64,000 nt of DNA from positions 14,082,001-14,146,000 of the forward strand of contig AP031358.1 in assembly GCA_037833965.1 (NCBI GenBank), written 5' to 3'. A program made the translations under genes and the position numbers. The notes under the pieces are model-generated. The model did not search any database. It was not told the origin of the DNA and saw only the letters and a program-made list of their open reading frames with translations. Position 1 is the stretch's first letter. Each line of letters starts with the position of its first letter. The DNA is from Marchantia polymorpha subsp. ruderalis. Its lineage: Eukaryota; Streptophyta; Marchantiopsida; Marchantiales; Marchantiaceae. Below are positions 34,175-46,200 of this stretch, in pieces.

Positions 34175-37100
34175 ATGAACTCTACGTCTCGTTCCACCAT
34201 GCGCAACAGATTCGATTTCCTCTCTTCAAACGTTTCTGACGAAGTCTCCACTCACATTGATAGCGATTACAATCCGTTTCTGGTTCGGAAGAGGCGGATT
34301 TTTGAAACAGCGCTTGAGTCTCGGAAGTTGACTCGGCCCACGAGCTCACAAACATGTACAGGCAGTGGCTTTGACGTTTTACCGGAAGACTTGATCTTCT
34401 ATATATTCAAAGCTGTCATTTCCTCAGCTTCATCACCTGCGGATTTTGCCAGTACATTGCTGACGTAGGTTCCAGCATACACCTCATGACATTTTTTTAT
34501 AGGATTATTATGTGACTAGTGTGCAGACGTTTCCTCGCAGCGTGATTGACGACCTGAGCTCAGCTCGAGTGAGCTGAATCCGAGGCCGGAGGGGGCTGAA
34601 TTTGAGCGTGACTCTGTCAGGACCCTCACCGCCCTGGCGGATTGCTCAGTGCCAATCTCAGGTCGTCATTCGGGCTGCGAAGAAACGGAATCGCTGCGAA
34701 TTTCTGCGTAGCTCTTTGCTTAGGTGTTTCGTTGCCCAGGCTGTTTGAGTTGAGAAGAAGATCTGGAATGTGGGTTTGCAAGCATGTGCACGTCTGCTAG
34801 CTCTCCGCGTCAGACGAAAGCTGTAGCCGCCATCGAGCTGAAGTGTCGGTAAGATGAGAGATAGCAGAGAATGTTGAAGATAGCCGAGACTCAAGCATTG
34901 TTATTGACAAACTCAGGTGTAAAAGATTCAACGCAGCCGGCACGCATCACCAAGTTTTGGTCCACGCCTCGTCCGGTGCGTTAGCAGTGAAAGCTTCTAG
35001 TTGGTCTGATCATGCCTACAACTTCCTCAAGAGATGCGCGGACGCCGGAAATATAGAGGCCTGCTACACTCTCGGCATGGTTTGTTCCTTCTTCCACTCC
35101 CGGATACTCTTCTCCACATAGAGCGGGCAGTTTTGCATGTTGCATCACGTGTAGGACTTTTGGGCTTGACTACTGTGTTCTGGCTTGCGATGTACAACGC
35201 CCGGCGGATCGACTCGGTTTAGAATGTCAATCAGGTGCGACATGCCGTGTGTGCTCTCATTCAAGTTTTCTCCCAGCTGCCCAGTGACGTCATTCCGCAC
35301 CAAGTGAGGACTGTGTGGGTCGGTAGCCATGAGCATCAACGAGTGAATGTCAACTTTGAAGATCATGCGCATTACGACCGGAGAGAAATTCCAAAATTGC
35401 GATCAGTGTGATAATTAGCTTGCGCCCCAGTTATGTTGTCTTACCAACTATCTGGATGTGAAGTGAAAATCTGGACTCGACGATGAAGGTCTGTCGACTG
35501 TCTGGACTGGAGTTGAAAAATGAAGGGTTTTTGGCGCATTGGTAGTGGACTGGATTACCGGTTTTTAAGACGGAGAAAATACGTAGTGTAGTTTCCGGTC
35601 CCTTCGAAGCAGGGAAATGCGAGGATGCAGAGCCTGTTCAAGCATCCCCGCCGGTGCTCAATTTCTATACCTGATGGGCAAATTGGCGTCACCCGAGGAT
35701 ATGAGTGTAAAGAAAAGTAGCAAATGTGTTACTTCTTCTACTTCTCGTTCTGTCTGTTGTACTAGCCTCGTAGTCTCTAGGCGTCAAAGAATGCATGATA
35801 AGATGAATGGCACGGTGAAATGTTTGTTTTCTGGAAAATATTGTTTGGGCAAACCACACACTCCTCTCTCGTCTTCCCATTCTTCCTCATACACAGAAGA
35901 GGCACAAATTACTATTTGCGATTTTGTAGAAGATTTTGTGCAGGCACACCGAAACATAGGCAACCTGTCAATTTCTTCTATTTACTTTGCAATCTGTTTT
36001 AGCAGATTCAAAGTCGCAAGGCTTCAGTGAAATTCACGGTAAGACCAATTGCACCGTGAAATTTAAGATCTGTTACACAACCTTTTGCATACGTTGGCAC
36101 CCGGTCCAATTTAGATTCTGTCCATTTTTATTGACCAGATTGAACATCTCCATGTTCCAAGAGGACCCATAGTTCAGAAAAGTTGCACTGTCACTTCGTG
36201 ATTTGTACGAGATGGAGTGTACAGAGATCGAATTTACAGGTATACGACTCAGAAGAAGAGCCTCAACTTCTTATACGATTGACAGGTATACAACTCAGAA
36301 GAAGAGCCTCAACTTCTTATACGATTGACAGGTATACAACTCAGAAGAAGAGCCTCAACTTCTTATACGATTGACAGGTATACAATTCAGAAGAAGAGCC
36401 TCAACTTCTTATACAATTGACGCGTATGCGAAGTGACGCGCTTGCGAAATGAAATATGGTGTAAAAAGTAGACATGCGATGTTTAACATATGTCGAAACG
36501 TATGTTTCCGGTCTGGCTCTTACAGGTTTTACAGCTGACTCTGTAACAGCGCGAGGTCTTCGGGTTAAAATGCCCAAAGTTACAAAAGACAATGAGACAT
36601 CGAACCGATCCCTGTTATAGTCTTGCCTGGAGGTTTTTTTTTGCTGTCACGATTTCTTTACCTAGTACGACACCACCTCTTGTGGAACATACATCTTGTT
36701 CATAATTGGAAACTTTGATAGCGTATGTTCTTCTTTGAAAGCGTATGTTCGCTTCAAGTTGTAACTTGAAGCTAGAATCGCATCATGACTATATTTAACT
36801 AGTCATCGGTTGCCTCACCCACCTGGTCACCTCCCGCCTGCCTGACTAACAAGTGACTGAGTACTTTAGGCTGTGATTTCCAGATAAATAATTAGCTGCT
36901 AACATTTCCCTTCCAGTTTACCCAAGTGTTGTTTAGAAATTGCTTGAAGTTCGACACATGGATAGAAGAGCGCATCCAGCAATACAATCTAGGAAAGAAG
37001 GAGACTCGTGGCTGGGTGCTGCTTGCTGGGTGAAAGCAGGGAAAGATGCGAAAAGGATTAGGGAGGACCACACTGATTGCTTCGGATTGGTTGGGGCCGA

Positions 37101-40100
37101 AATCTGCTTTCTGATTGTAATGTCACTCATGTCTGATTGCCTGATAACTTAGGGAGGACCACAGTGAGTGCTTCGGATTGGTTGGAACCGAAATCTGCTT
37201 TCTGATTGTAATGTCACTCATGCCTGATAACTTGAGTTATCTCGTTTTGTGATCATTCGGTGTGTCGGATTGTTCATTGTAGAAAGTGGCAGTAGTAGTC
37301 GGTGTATCCGACATATGTATATATATCGCTTTATCGTTGAAGTTTGTGATTGAGTAGGCAGTTTAAGCAGATCAAATGAAAAACCAAATGGAGCTGTACC
37401 CGCTAGTGCACATCTTGTGAGCAGGAAATCGATTAGTCGCTGTAGTGATTACTTCAAAGAACCCTTATAGTGTAGGATTTGAATCCCTGCAGGCGGGTTT
37501 AAAAAAACCGAAATACCGCAGTGCTGCCACTTGCGAGCTGCGCCGGGTTTGCTGTGTTTACCATTTGCGTCGGCTAATTGCCCCGCTAAGGTATTCCTGC
37601 GTGATGAACTACTGTACTTACGGATGAAAATCGAAATGATGTGGAATGTTCTTTGGACCTCCGGTTGTGACTACATCTATCGATCTTCATGCTAGAGACA
37701 TCGACGTAGCTAAGACAGGTCTTTACCACTCGGGAATTTTGGGTTTTTTGCCCTTGAAAGGTTATTTTCTCTGTCCTGATCTCTGGCTTGGATGTCCTCT
37801 GGCTTTGGTTTGAGCGGTTATAGTGGGTCCGCGCCAGCGGTGTAAATAGTCCAGGTGTCGGCAATTGTTAATTTTTTTGTTGGTTTTGATTATTTCTTAA
37901 GATTGTCACAATCAAAACAAAGATAACAATCTAGACCTCTTTTACAGATAGGAGTCTGTCGTCTTCTATTTTCTCCACCTATGCGTGTTTTTCTTCTACG
38001 TGTGACACCTCGAGGACTGGTTTTTCCGGCTTGGCGACATCGCGTTCTTCGTGTAGCACTCTCACTTGTAGGTCTTTGTAACGCCCCAAGATTGTTTTTG
38101 TCGTCAAATGACTTAACTCGTTGACAGGACGACGTTTGAACCGTCATGCTTACGTGACTCTTTTGATGGAAAAAAAAAAGAAAATTAATCATATGGCTTG
38201 CAGTATGCTAGAACAATTTGCGATTATTTACTTGATTCCTTGTCATGTGTACACACGTTGGTTTCAGTTCGAATCGGATAAGAGTGGAGCCTTGGCGGGT
38301 AACGGTGGAGGTTAGGTGATAACGGTTCTAGTTTGAGATTATAGTCGGGGCGAACTCAAATAACTTTCAGTCCTTTGATTTGAGTTGGACTGGACTTGAT
38401 GTGAAGTTTCGTGTTTGCCAAAGGGGGAAACTCAAATAACTTTCAGTTTTTTGAGTTGAGTTGGACTTAATTCACTCGAAGAACTAATACAAATGATACA
38501 AATGTGTGTGTAGGGTGTATGACCAATAGTCTGTCCTACAGAAGCCAACTGGTCGAGAAATAGACAAAATTTGGTGATATGTTTCGCCATAGACTCGACT
38601 CTCTTCATTTTGAAAGTATGCAATGTATCTTTTAAGTGCATTTGCATCGGTATGTCATGGGATTCAAAAACTGTATTTAGTTCGTCCCAGTCCTCTGCTG
38701 CTGCTGTAGAATAGCGAGCAATCATTGGATGTTGATGATCCTCCATCGAGTTACTCAACATCGCCAAGGAAATGAGGTTTTTATCATCCCAATCTTTTTT
38801 ACTCCCTGCTCATGACGTAGTCCAACGAGTTATTCAACATTGCCAAGGAAATGAGGTTTTAATCATCCCAATCTTTCATACTCCCTGCTCATGACGTAGT
38901 CCAACGAGTTACTCAACATCGCCAAAGAAATGAGGTTTTTATCATCCCAATCTTTCATACTCCCTGCTCATGACGTAGATGGACGGGTTGTAGAATTAGG
39001 TGGAGTGGTTGGGCGGAGCTCTTTACCTTCCAATCTTCTTTGTTTATGCGACTATCAGTTTAGTAATGGCTCGGGTAGAAATGCTCAAATCTAACTTCCA
39101 TCTAAGAATGGTAACACTAATGTAGTTCCTGTTGCGCATCCTTAGGAATGTTGTTGACTTGGCAACCAAGGATTACGTTATCTAGTTCTCAAGGCAACAC
39201 TGTTAAAGGGTTTCCAGCAGGTATTCAAATTGGTAGAACCTTACTCTCTCAGACCAGGTGCGAAGTGTAAAACCTATTGCTAGTACCAGTGAAGCCCATG
39301 TAAGATAGACCCTTCTCATTGAATTTGGACATTGGAAGCGAAAGGGGGTCTGATAATAGGGCAGCTCTTACTAAAGACCGCTCGATGAGATTATCGTGAC
39401 ATCTATAGGAATTGGATGACTACTGTACTACATTTCGTTGGTGTGCAGTAGTCGACCAGTGAGTGTGTCGAACCTTCCATCGACACGAGGGACCATATTA
39501 CTCGCCATATAGCTTCCAAGTGAAAATATTTCGTCCGAAGGCAGTCGTATCCTTAAATACCTTGAATCATTTGCAACTCTTGTTCGTCCTTGTCTCCTAG
39601 TCCTAGCGAGTTGAAGATTTGTACCAAACCGTACATAACGTTTTGACATGAAAGTTGAGCCCAATCCCAGTTAGAACGCCTAATCGTCTGGTGTCATGTG
39701 GCCGGCTCTCATTGTCCGCTTCTGTTGTCGTACGTCCTCATAAGGATATTCCAACAAAGTGTTCCGACACTTCGTGTTAGAGGTGCTAATTTTAAGGCCG
39801 CCAATCTCGTGATTCGACTGTCGTTCCCGGTTATGATCACAGTACTTTTGCCTGCGTACGTGCGCATCTTCTCATGAGCCATCTCAAGGGCAGTTTGACG
39901 AGTAATGCATTTTGAGGAGATGAGAGTTACTGCTCCTTTCTGATTGGAGCTATTTTTGTGGAAGTCGTTCTGCCAGATCAGATGCCTATATGTGTTCATC
40001 CTCTCATGCAGTATACATTTTCTTCTGGGCATATTTTCATTATTCTGGTCATTGTCCGATCAATTGTCTGCGAATGGGTCATCAACGGTGGCGCAGATTG

Positions 40101-41203
40101 TATGAGATTAGTACAAGCGGGACTTTCCCAAGATCGTAGTGTGTGCGGGTAGTCCATCGTTGGGATGCGTTTTGTGTGAGATTAGTAGCGCTGCATTCTC
40201 GAAGAGTGAGCTTGGATTTATTCTTTGTCTAGTTGACGATCCAGTAATATTCAGGTGTCGCTTTTTTGTTGAACCGCATGTTCCGCCATGCAGGTTCTTT
40301 TACGAACAAGAATCTGACCAAGGCAGTTTATTTTCGCAGATGCGCTTCTATTGTCTAAATAACAGGGGAGGGGGTGCGTCACTTATGGCTAAAGCCGCGA
40401 TGCAGTCTCATGCTGCTGCTCTTCATTCACTGGCCGTGATCCAGTTCAATGGAAGCGGGGGTACGCGGAAAGACAAAGATTTGAAGGCCGGCGTTGCTCT
40501 TTGCGTAAGGGCAGCTACTCTTGGCCATGTGGACGCCATGAGAGAGCTTGGTCATTGCTTGCAAGACGGATATGGAGTGCTAAGAAATCCATACGAAGGA
40601 CGACGTCTTTTACTTGAGGCCAATGCTAGAGAAGCTGCAGCCGCCGTCGTAGCTAACGCCCCTAGGCTTATGGAAACCGCATTTCAGTTAAGTCCTTGTT
40701 CCACAGTATTGTGCCCTGAGGGCCACATGACAACATCAAGTTCGATGCATAACAGCTTCGTCGAACTTGGACAAAGAGCTGTGTTAGATCATGCACGGTC
40801 CCAGTTAAGGGAAGGTTTAGATCGTACACACGTCTACAAACTTCTGCAGGGAGGAGGTAGTTGCTCGCTGCTAAGTGATTTTGGTTGTACTGTTCCGCCA
40901 CCCAAGTTACATATTGCAAACAAGTTTCTCGTTGATTGGTTCGACATTAATCCTCCGGCATCTGGCCTACGCCTGTGCTCTCATGGAAATTGCGGACGTC
41001 CAGAAACAAGGAGACACGAGTTTAGACGCTGCTCTGCCTGCGGCTGCGTAAACTATTGTTCCCGGGCTTGCCAAGCGTTGGATTGGAAAATTCGGCACAA
41101 ATATGATTGTCAGCCTGTGGCAGATTGGGGAGATCGCGAGGATCCAGATCAAGGAGCAGAAGAGGATGAGCAAGTCGTATATGAAGATATGGATGATTCA
41201 TGA
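34175..41203 (+). CDS. F-box protein with Sel1-like repeats and C-terminal MYND zinc finger (438 aa, 3 exons)
   Basis: This is likely an SCF ubiquitin-ligase substrate adaptor of the plant family that includes Arabidopsis At1g67340. Exons are 34175-34464, 34917-35079 and 40340-41203; all borders are GT-AG, phases agree and the total is 439 codons with stop. The F-box is about residues 66-105 (FDVLPEDLIFYIF). Sel1/TPR-like helices containing AVIQFNGSGG and ELGHCLQDGYGV lie about 135-240. The MYND finger (about 363-408) keeps the Cys/His series, including RRCSACG, YCSRACQ and RHKYDC, and an acidic tail follows. A disordered N terminus and an insert around the Sel1/MYND linker are normal for the family. 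The leader is GA-rich and holds a 35-codon uORF. The oddity is intron 2 (35080-40339), 5.3 kb long and full of repeats, while intron 1 is 452 bp. Confidence 0.92.
36237..36420. repeat. 46-bp minisatellite, 4 copies
   Basis: Four head-to-tail units begin CAGGTATAC and end CGATTGA or CAATTGA, with only a few differences between them. They lie inside intron 2 of the F-box/MYND gene. Confidence 0.95.
37061..37230. repeat. Tandem duplication, about 91 bp, 2 copies
   Basis: GGGAGGACCAC starts at 37061 and again at 37152. The copies share a central stretch including TTCTGATTGTAATGTCACTC; the second lacks some bases near its end. Confidence 0.9.
38432..38767 (-). pseudogene. Ty1/Copia-type Gag relic
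   Basis: The minus-strand frame contains EDWDELNTVFES and a helix pair ending FLDQLASVGQ, typical of the Gag (UBN2) region of plant Copia elements. There is no zinc knuckle, protease, integrase or RT beside it and no LTR was found, so this is a fragment. The upstream part of the same gag is repeated three times (38748-38984). Confidence 0.6.
38748..38984. repeat. 79-bp tandem repeat, 3 copies, derived from Copia gag
   Basis: Units start at 38748, 38827 and 38906 (GAGTTACTCAAC or GAGTTATTCAAC) and differ at few positions. On the minus strand each carries the same gag-like LISLAMLSNS segment. Confidence 0.9.
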
Positions 41204-42515
41204 AGTGAAGAGTTTATAAAGAGGTTCGTTTGGATAGAACCGGATGGTAGACTAGATTGACCTTCCGAGGACTTAACAGAAGAGAGATTTTTCTTCCTGT
41301 ATGTGTCGCATGTGGAGAATCAGTCCTACTGCTCTCGAATTTCTGCCATAGATCGTCCTTCTCCTATTTTGTTGCACATCGTCATCTTTGTTCATCATCA
41401 CCGAAGATAGTCAACATCGAAGATCAATGGTGAGATCTTGTAAGTCCATTCAGTACGAGCCATCGAGTTGAGGAAGGGTTGTTGGGCTTTGCGGTGATTG
41501 GTTGATGCGTTTATGAGCATTGTTCCATGTTTTTGGGGACGTCGGAGGATGGAGGAGATGGACTTACATTTTTGCTAGTCCGCTGTATCACTGACTCGCA
41601 TTGGATTGCCGCCTTAGACAGGTTCGTAGAGCTGGGGCAGTGGTCACCGGGAAAGAAACATCGATGCAGCCATTATCTTAGTAAAATTCCATGTTGGGCC
41701 AAAAGCAGCTCTTGCGTTTTTTTCATCCTTATGGTGTTGTACCGTTAGAGAGCACTGGTTTTGGAGGCCTTAGTCATGTTTAGCATTTGGGGCTAGACAA
41801 GATATATGGCATACGCCGTGGAGCTTCTCTCCCTTTTGGGCAGGTAGTTTCCAATCCTTGCCAGCCTTGGACGTGTCTCCGAAGAGTGTCTCGGAGACAG
41901 CTTCAAATAAACAGAGAGGCCTTTCTATTTAGGTTAAGACGTTAGTATACTGATATTCATGTACTAACAACCTTTAGTCAAGCTGGCATACAATTGACGT
42001 ACGTGAATTATGTATGTTGAATATGCTTTGGATAAAATTGTATAGAGAAACACTAAAGTCGAATGTTCATTCAAAGTTTATTCAAAGTTATGTACTGTTT
42101 CCCGTTCTCACTTTTCTCAGGATACACTCTTGAGTCAGTTTTACTTCTTGATGAAAGTCAATGGATGCCCAAGTTATGCATCTGTTCCTTGTTCACAATT
42201 TTCTCCAAATTCTCTCACGGACCTTGATCATAGGACGAGTTTTTTCTCAAAATACTCGTCAGTGAGTTTTACCTCATGATGAGCATCATCCAGCGGATTA
42301 CGTAGCGCGAAAGAAACAATTTAGTAAGTTAGTTTGAGATGGCCTTCTTTAGCGCCATTTTGCATCCGGAACTCGTTGACAATACTAGCAACGTGAGCAA
42401 CTAGCAACGTTAGCAACGAAATTGAAAATCTCTTGATTATTCAAGAACCACAGGAAAGAAAAAGCACTTCGAAACCACTAGATTTAGAAGAGCAGGTCTG
42501 AAACGTGGGAGCGTC

Positions 42516-42806
42516 GTGTGCGCTGCTTTCACAGACTGTACCTCTAACAGAGACAGGCCTTAAACCTCAACACACGATATTGGGCTGATGTGTGCTCTGC
42601 TTTCAAAGACTGTACCCCTAACAGAGACAGGCGTTAACCTCAACACACGATATTGGGCTCCTCCTCGAACCTTCTCTGATTTCTAAATCAAACTGTAGCA
42701 TGTGTGCTCTGCTTTCACGGACTGTACCTCTAACAGAGACAGTCCTTAAACCTCAACACACGAGATTGGGCTCCTCCTCGAACCTTCTCTGATTTTTAAA
42801 TCAAAC
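42516..42806. repeat. Three imperfect tandem units (about 74, 112 and 105 bp)
   Basis: Units begin GTGTGCGCTGC or GTGTGCTCTGC at 42516, 42590 and 42702. Each carries ACAGAGACAG and the CAACACACGA-TTGGGCT block. The last two also share CTCCTCGAACCTTCTCTGAT. Confidence 0.85.
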
Positions 42807-42879
42807 GATATTTAATTCTTAGCATTCTACTCTGAGAACCATTACTCGTTGTCAATCTCACACTGCACCGTCATTCGTT

Positions 42880-43178
42880 GACGATGAATCTCACACTGCA
42901 CCGGTCGAGTCTAGTCTGTACAGATACTTGTTCCAGATTCTAAACCCAGAATATATTCCTTTATGCAATAATTCTTAATATTTTGATTGCATGTGGTTTG
43001 CATCCGGTTCTATCGTCTAGCGGTTATGACGATGAATCTCACACTGCACCGGTCGAGTCTAGTCTGTACAGAAACGTGTTCCAGATTTTAAACGCAGAAT
43101 TCATTCCTTTTTGTACTAGTTGTTATTATCTTGATTGCAAGTGGTGTGCATCCGGTTCCATGGTCTAGCGGTTATGAC
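42880..43178. repeat. 148-bp tandem duplication ending inside the tRNA gene
   Basis: Copy 1 (42880-43027) and copy 2 (43028-about 43178) both run from GACGATGAATCTC to the 5' part of tRNA-Gln. The copies are clearly diverged, so the event is not recent. Confidence 0.85.
43006..43030 (+). pseudogene. Truncated tRNA-Gln fragment
   Basis: GGTTCTATCGTCTAGCGGTT plus five bases matches the 5' arm and D-arm of the intact tRNA 148 bp downstream, with two differences. It then breaks into unrelated duplicated DNA, with no anticodon arm. Confidence 0.8.
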
Positions 43179-43225
43179 ACTGGACTCTGAATCCAGTAGC
43201 CCGAGTTCAATTCTCGGTGGAACCT
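43154..43225 (+). tRNA. tRNA-Gln (CUG)
   Basis: This 72-nt cloverleaf has acceptor stem GGTTCCA pairing with TGGAACC, a D-arm with TCTAGCGGTTATGA, and anticodon stem CTGGA/TCCAG around loop CTCTGAA, giving anticodon CUG. The T-arm CCGAG-TTCAATT-CTCGG is perfect. CCA is not encoded, as expected in eukaryotes, and a T-run for Pol III termination follows directly (43225-43231). It has no intron. Confidence 0.96.
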
Positions 43226-43231
43226 TTTTTT
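43226..43231 (+). terminator. RNA polymerase III T-run terminator of tRNA-Gln
   Basis: A run of T immediately follows the tRNA discriminator base, the standard Pol III stop signal. Confidence 0.85.
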
Positions 43232-43239
43232 CCTCTCAT

Positions 43240-46200
43240 TGACTGGATTCGGGGCGGAACCTGTTTTGCCTGTTTTGCCTCTCATTGACTGGATTCGTGG
43301 CGGAAACTGTTTTGACTGTTTTGCCTGTCATTGATTGGATTCGGGGCGAAAACGTGCTGATAATCCTTGATGTCTTTAGAAAAATTAAGCAGTTTGTTTT
43401 GGACTAAACCCGTTGGATTTGGACAAATTGCAGGTTACAAAATTGAAGAAAATACATTAAACGGGCTACAAAGCAATCTGGTCTAAACGATCTTCAACTT
43501 GGAAATATTAAAAGTACAACATTGCGCATCCTCTCGCTCATCAAATTAGAGCTACTGCGGTTCTCCCACGATTCGCGAACAGAGAGATGCCCACTCCAAT
43601 CAAGTAGTGATCGAGAGAAACCGGCAAGTTGAAGAAAAATTCATACCTGTATCTCTAGCCGAAGAGTATTGATTTGGCTATCTTCACCAATAATGGTCCA
43701 TCGCCTGACACAGGTTCTATTGAGCAAGCATGTATTCTCCGACCCCAGTAATCATCACGGATTACACTCCGTTCTCTCTGAGCGTGGTTGGCAAGAGACT
43801 GAAAGTCACGCACTCAACATTTCAGAAGACACAGAGGAATATGGTGGAGTTGTGGTGAATATATGAACACCATTCTGTAATCTCACCCACCAGATGTTCG
43901 ATCTTATATTTTGAAACTTCGAGAGGTTTTCCAGTAGCGGGGAAATCCGGATTGTACTGACATCGGACGAGGCATAAGACCCTCCTGGTCTGTAGATGAC
44001 GTCGACTCTGCCACCTTCCCGTTTCTCCATGCTCCCTGGCATTTCCACTCATACATCTATAAAAGACGGTATCTCATTTGATGTTCCTTTGCGTGACATT
44101 TGTGATGAGTCCCAACCATTGAACCCCTGTCCAGCCGAAGAGTATTTTCTCTATATGGAGATCGAGAGAAAATTTGAGAAGCAAGACACTTCAAAATTTA
44201 AAGCTTCGAATATCCCAGAATCTACAACTTCGCAAACTGGTTTGGTCCAAATCCAAGTGCTGAATTTTGGAAAGCCATCACTTCAACTTGCGAAGATTAT
44301 CAACCGTTTTCGCCCCAAACTAGCCAATGAGAAGCAAGACACTTCAAATAAATCAACTTTTTGAAGACTCCCAAACATTTGTTACGAGGCTCCCGCGTGA
44401 TTGTAAACTGCTTATCTGCTGATGTCACGCAAAAATGCTTCTCTCAAATGATCTGCGTTTTCGACAAACGGGAAATGACCTCCAACCGAGACATGAGTGA
44501 GAACGACGACTATTGCACTTCAGAGTTGGGTGGGCAGAAACTAGCCCAGACACCTCTCAAAATCACTGCTCTTTTGCGTCCACTTAAAATCAGAGCCTTC
44601 GCTTTATTGCCTGCGAAAACTTCAAGGTTGAAAGCCTCAACGAACGATCGTATACAATTTGGAATTCAGATTTGGATTGAATGTTCAAGCCGAGCTCCAA
44701 GCTGTTGCTGTGGTCTTCTCGGCTTGGCAAATTTCATGTGGTCTCTCTCATTCTCCGAGCAGTTCCCGAATGTCTTGCTGGGATTTGGATTTTCGTACTG
44801 CTTGACATGATTGAATGGACTTGAGAATATTGGGTACGTCGCCATCGACCATGACTCACGATTAGGCAGTACGAGCAGCCTCTAGATCCGTCTGACTCTG
44901 CGGTCAGATTTAGAGTCTCAAACTAGATACTTCACAGAACCTTATAACGTATAACAGCGTTTGGAGATGTGGGTGTCAATGATGGTTCAACTCATGTCAC
45001 GTGTCAATGACGAGGTTCAACTCAAAATCATTGAGCGTGATCTCTACGCGCAGGACTTTCAGTCTCTAACCAACGACGCTCAAATCCACCACGTTCACAG
45101 ACAACGGAGTGTAATCCGTGATGATTAATGGGGTCGGAGAATACATGCCTGCCCAATAGATCAATTAATAGAATGAGAAGGTTACGATTACTATAGCCAG
45201 GCGAGTTGCTGGTGACACAACAACGACCTGTTGTGCGTTCTTCTCAGATTATGTTTATTTGTAGCTCGAAGCTCATAGTTTGGTTGTTGATGAAGAATCT
45301 TCATTGCTGCAACCATCTGACACTTACTACATGCACCACGCGGTTTGACACTCACATCTCCAAACACTGTTACATTATATACGTCTATTATGATACTCTA
45401 AATTTGACCGCAGAGGCAAACGGATTTAGAGGCTGCTCGTACCGCCTGGTCGTGAGCCCTGGCCGATGGCGATGTACCCAGTATTCTCAGATCCATTCAA
45501 TCATGTCAAGCAGTACAAAAACTCAGATCTCAGGACATTTGGGAACTGCTAGGAGAAGGAGAGAGACCACATGGAGTTTGCCGAGGAACTGCCGAGGAAC
45601 GAGAGACCACAAGAACACCTTGGATCTCGGCTTGGACATTCGATCCAAATCCGAATCCCAAAGTCAATGGTGCTAACTGCCCACGATTGTTGAGTATTTC
45701 AAGCTTCAATAAAGCGTAGGCTCAGATTTCAGTCCGCGTAATTGGAGCGGTAAGAGCAGTGATTTGATGAGATGTTTTGGCTAGTTTCTGCCCACCCACC
45801 ACGCGTTTGACACCCACATCTTCAAACACTGCTACGTTATAACCTTCTGTGAAGTATCTAGTTCGAGACTCTAAATTTAACCGCAAAGGCAGACAAATCT
45901 AGAGGTTGCTCGTACCGGCTAATCGTGAGCCCTGGCCGATGGCGATATACCAAGTATTCTCAAGTTCATTCAATTCGTTCAAGCAGTACGAAAACTCAAA
46001 TTCCATGACATTTGGGAATTGTTGGGAGAAGGAGAGAGACCACATGGAGTTTGCCGAGCCCAGAAGATCACAACAACAGCTTGAATCTCGGTTTGAGCAT
46101 TTGATCCAAATATGAATCCCAACGTCAACGGTGCAAACTGCATACAATCGTTTGTTGAGGCTTTCAAGCTTGAAGTTTCCGCAGGCAATAAAGCGCAGGC

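Larger units (their letters stand above)
35080..40339 (+). other. Large intron 2 of the F-box/MYND gene
   Basis: The intron starts GTTTGT after GGC-ATG and ends TTTTCGCAG before ATG-CGC, joining TLGM to MRFYC in phase 0. It contains a 46-bp minisatellite, a 91-bp tandem duplication and a Copia gag relic with 79-bp repeats. Unrecognised minus-strand frames (39428-39664, 39709-40032) may be further transposon debris. Confidence 0.85.
41204..43153. other. Spacer between the F-box/MYND gene and tRNA-Gln
   Basis: The first part is the 3' region of the F-box/MYND gene. The rest holds tandem repeats (42516-42806) and a duplicated tRNA upstream region (42880-43178). No coding gene is recognised. Confidence 0.5.

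Noticed and set aside
36237..36420. CRISPR-like array
   Set aside because: Units are directly adjacent without unique spacers and lie in a plant intron; this is a minisatellite.
38469..38484. 15-bp match to the LTR/primer-site junction of the retrotransposon
   Set aside because: It lies within the coding frame of the Copia gag relic, with no surrounding LTR similarity; probably coincidence.
39428..40032. Minus-strand frames in intron 2 of the F-box/MYND gene
   Set aside because: Protein-like composition but no recognisable family, no shared start or splice pattern; probably transposon debris.
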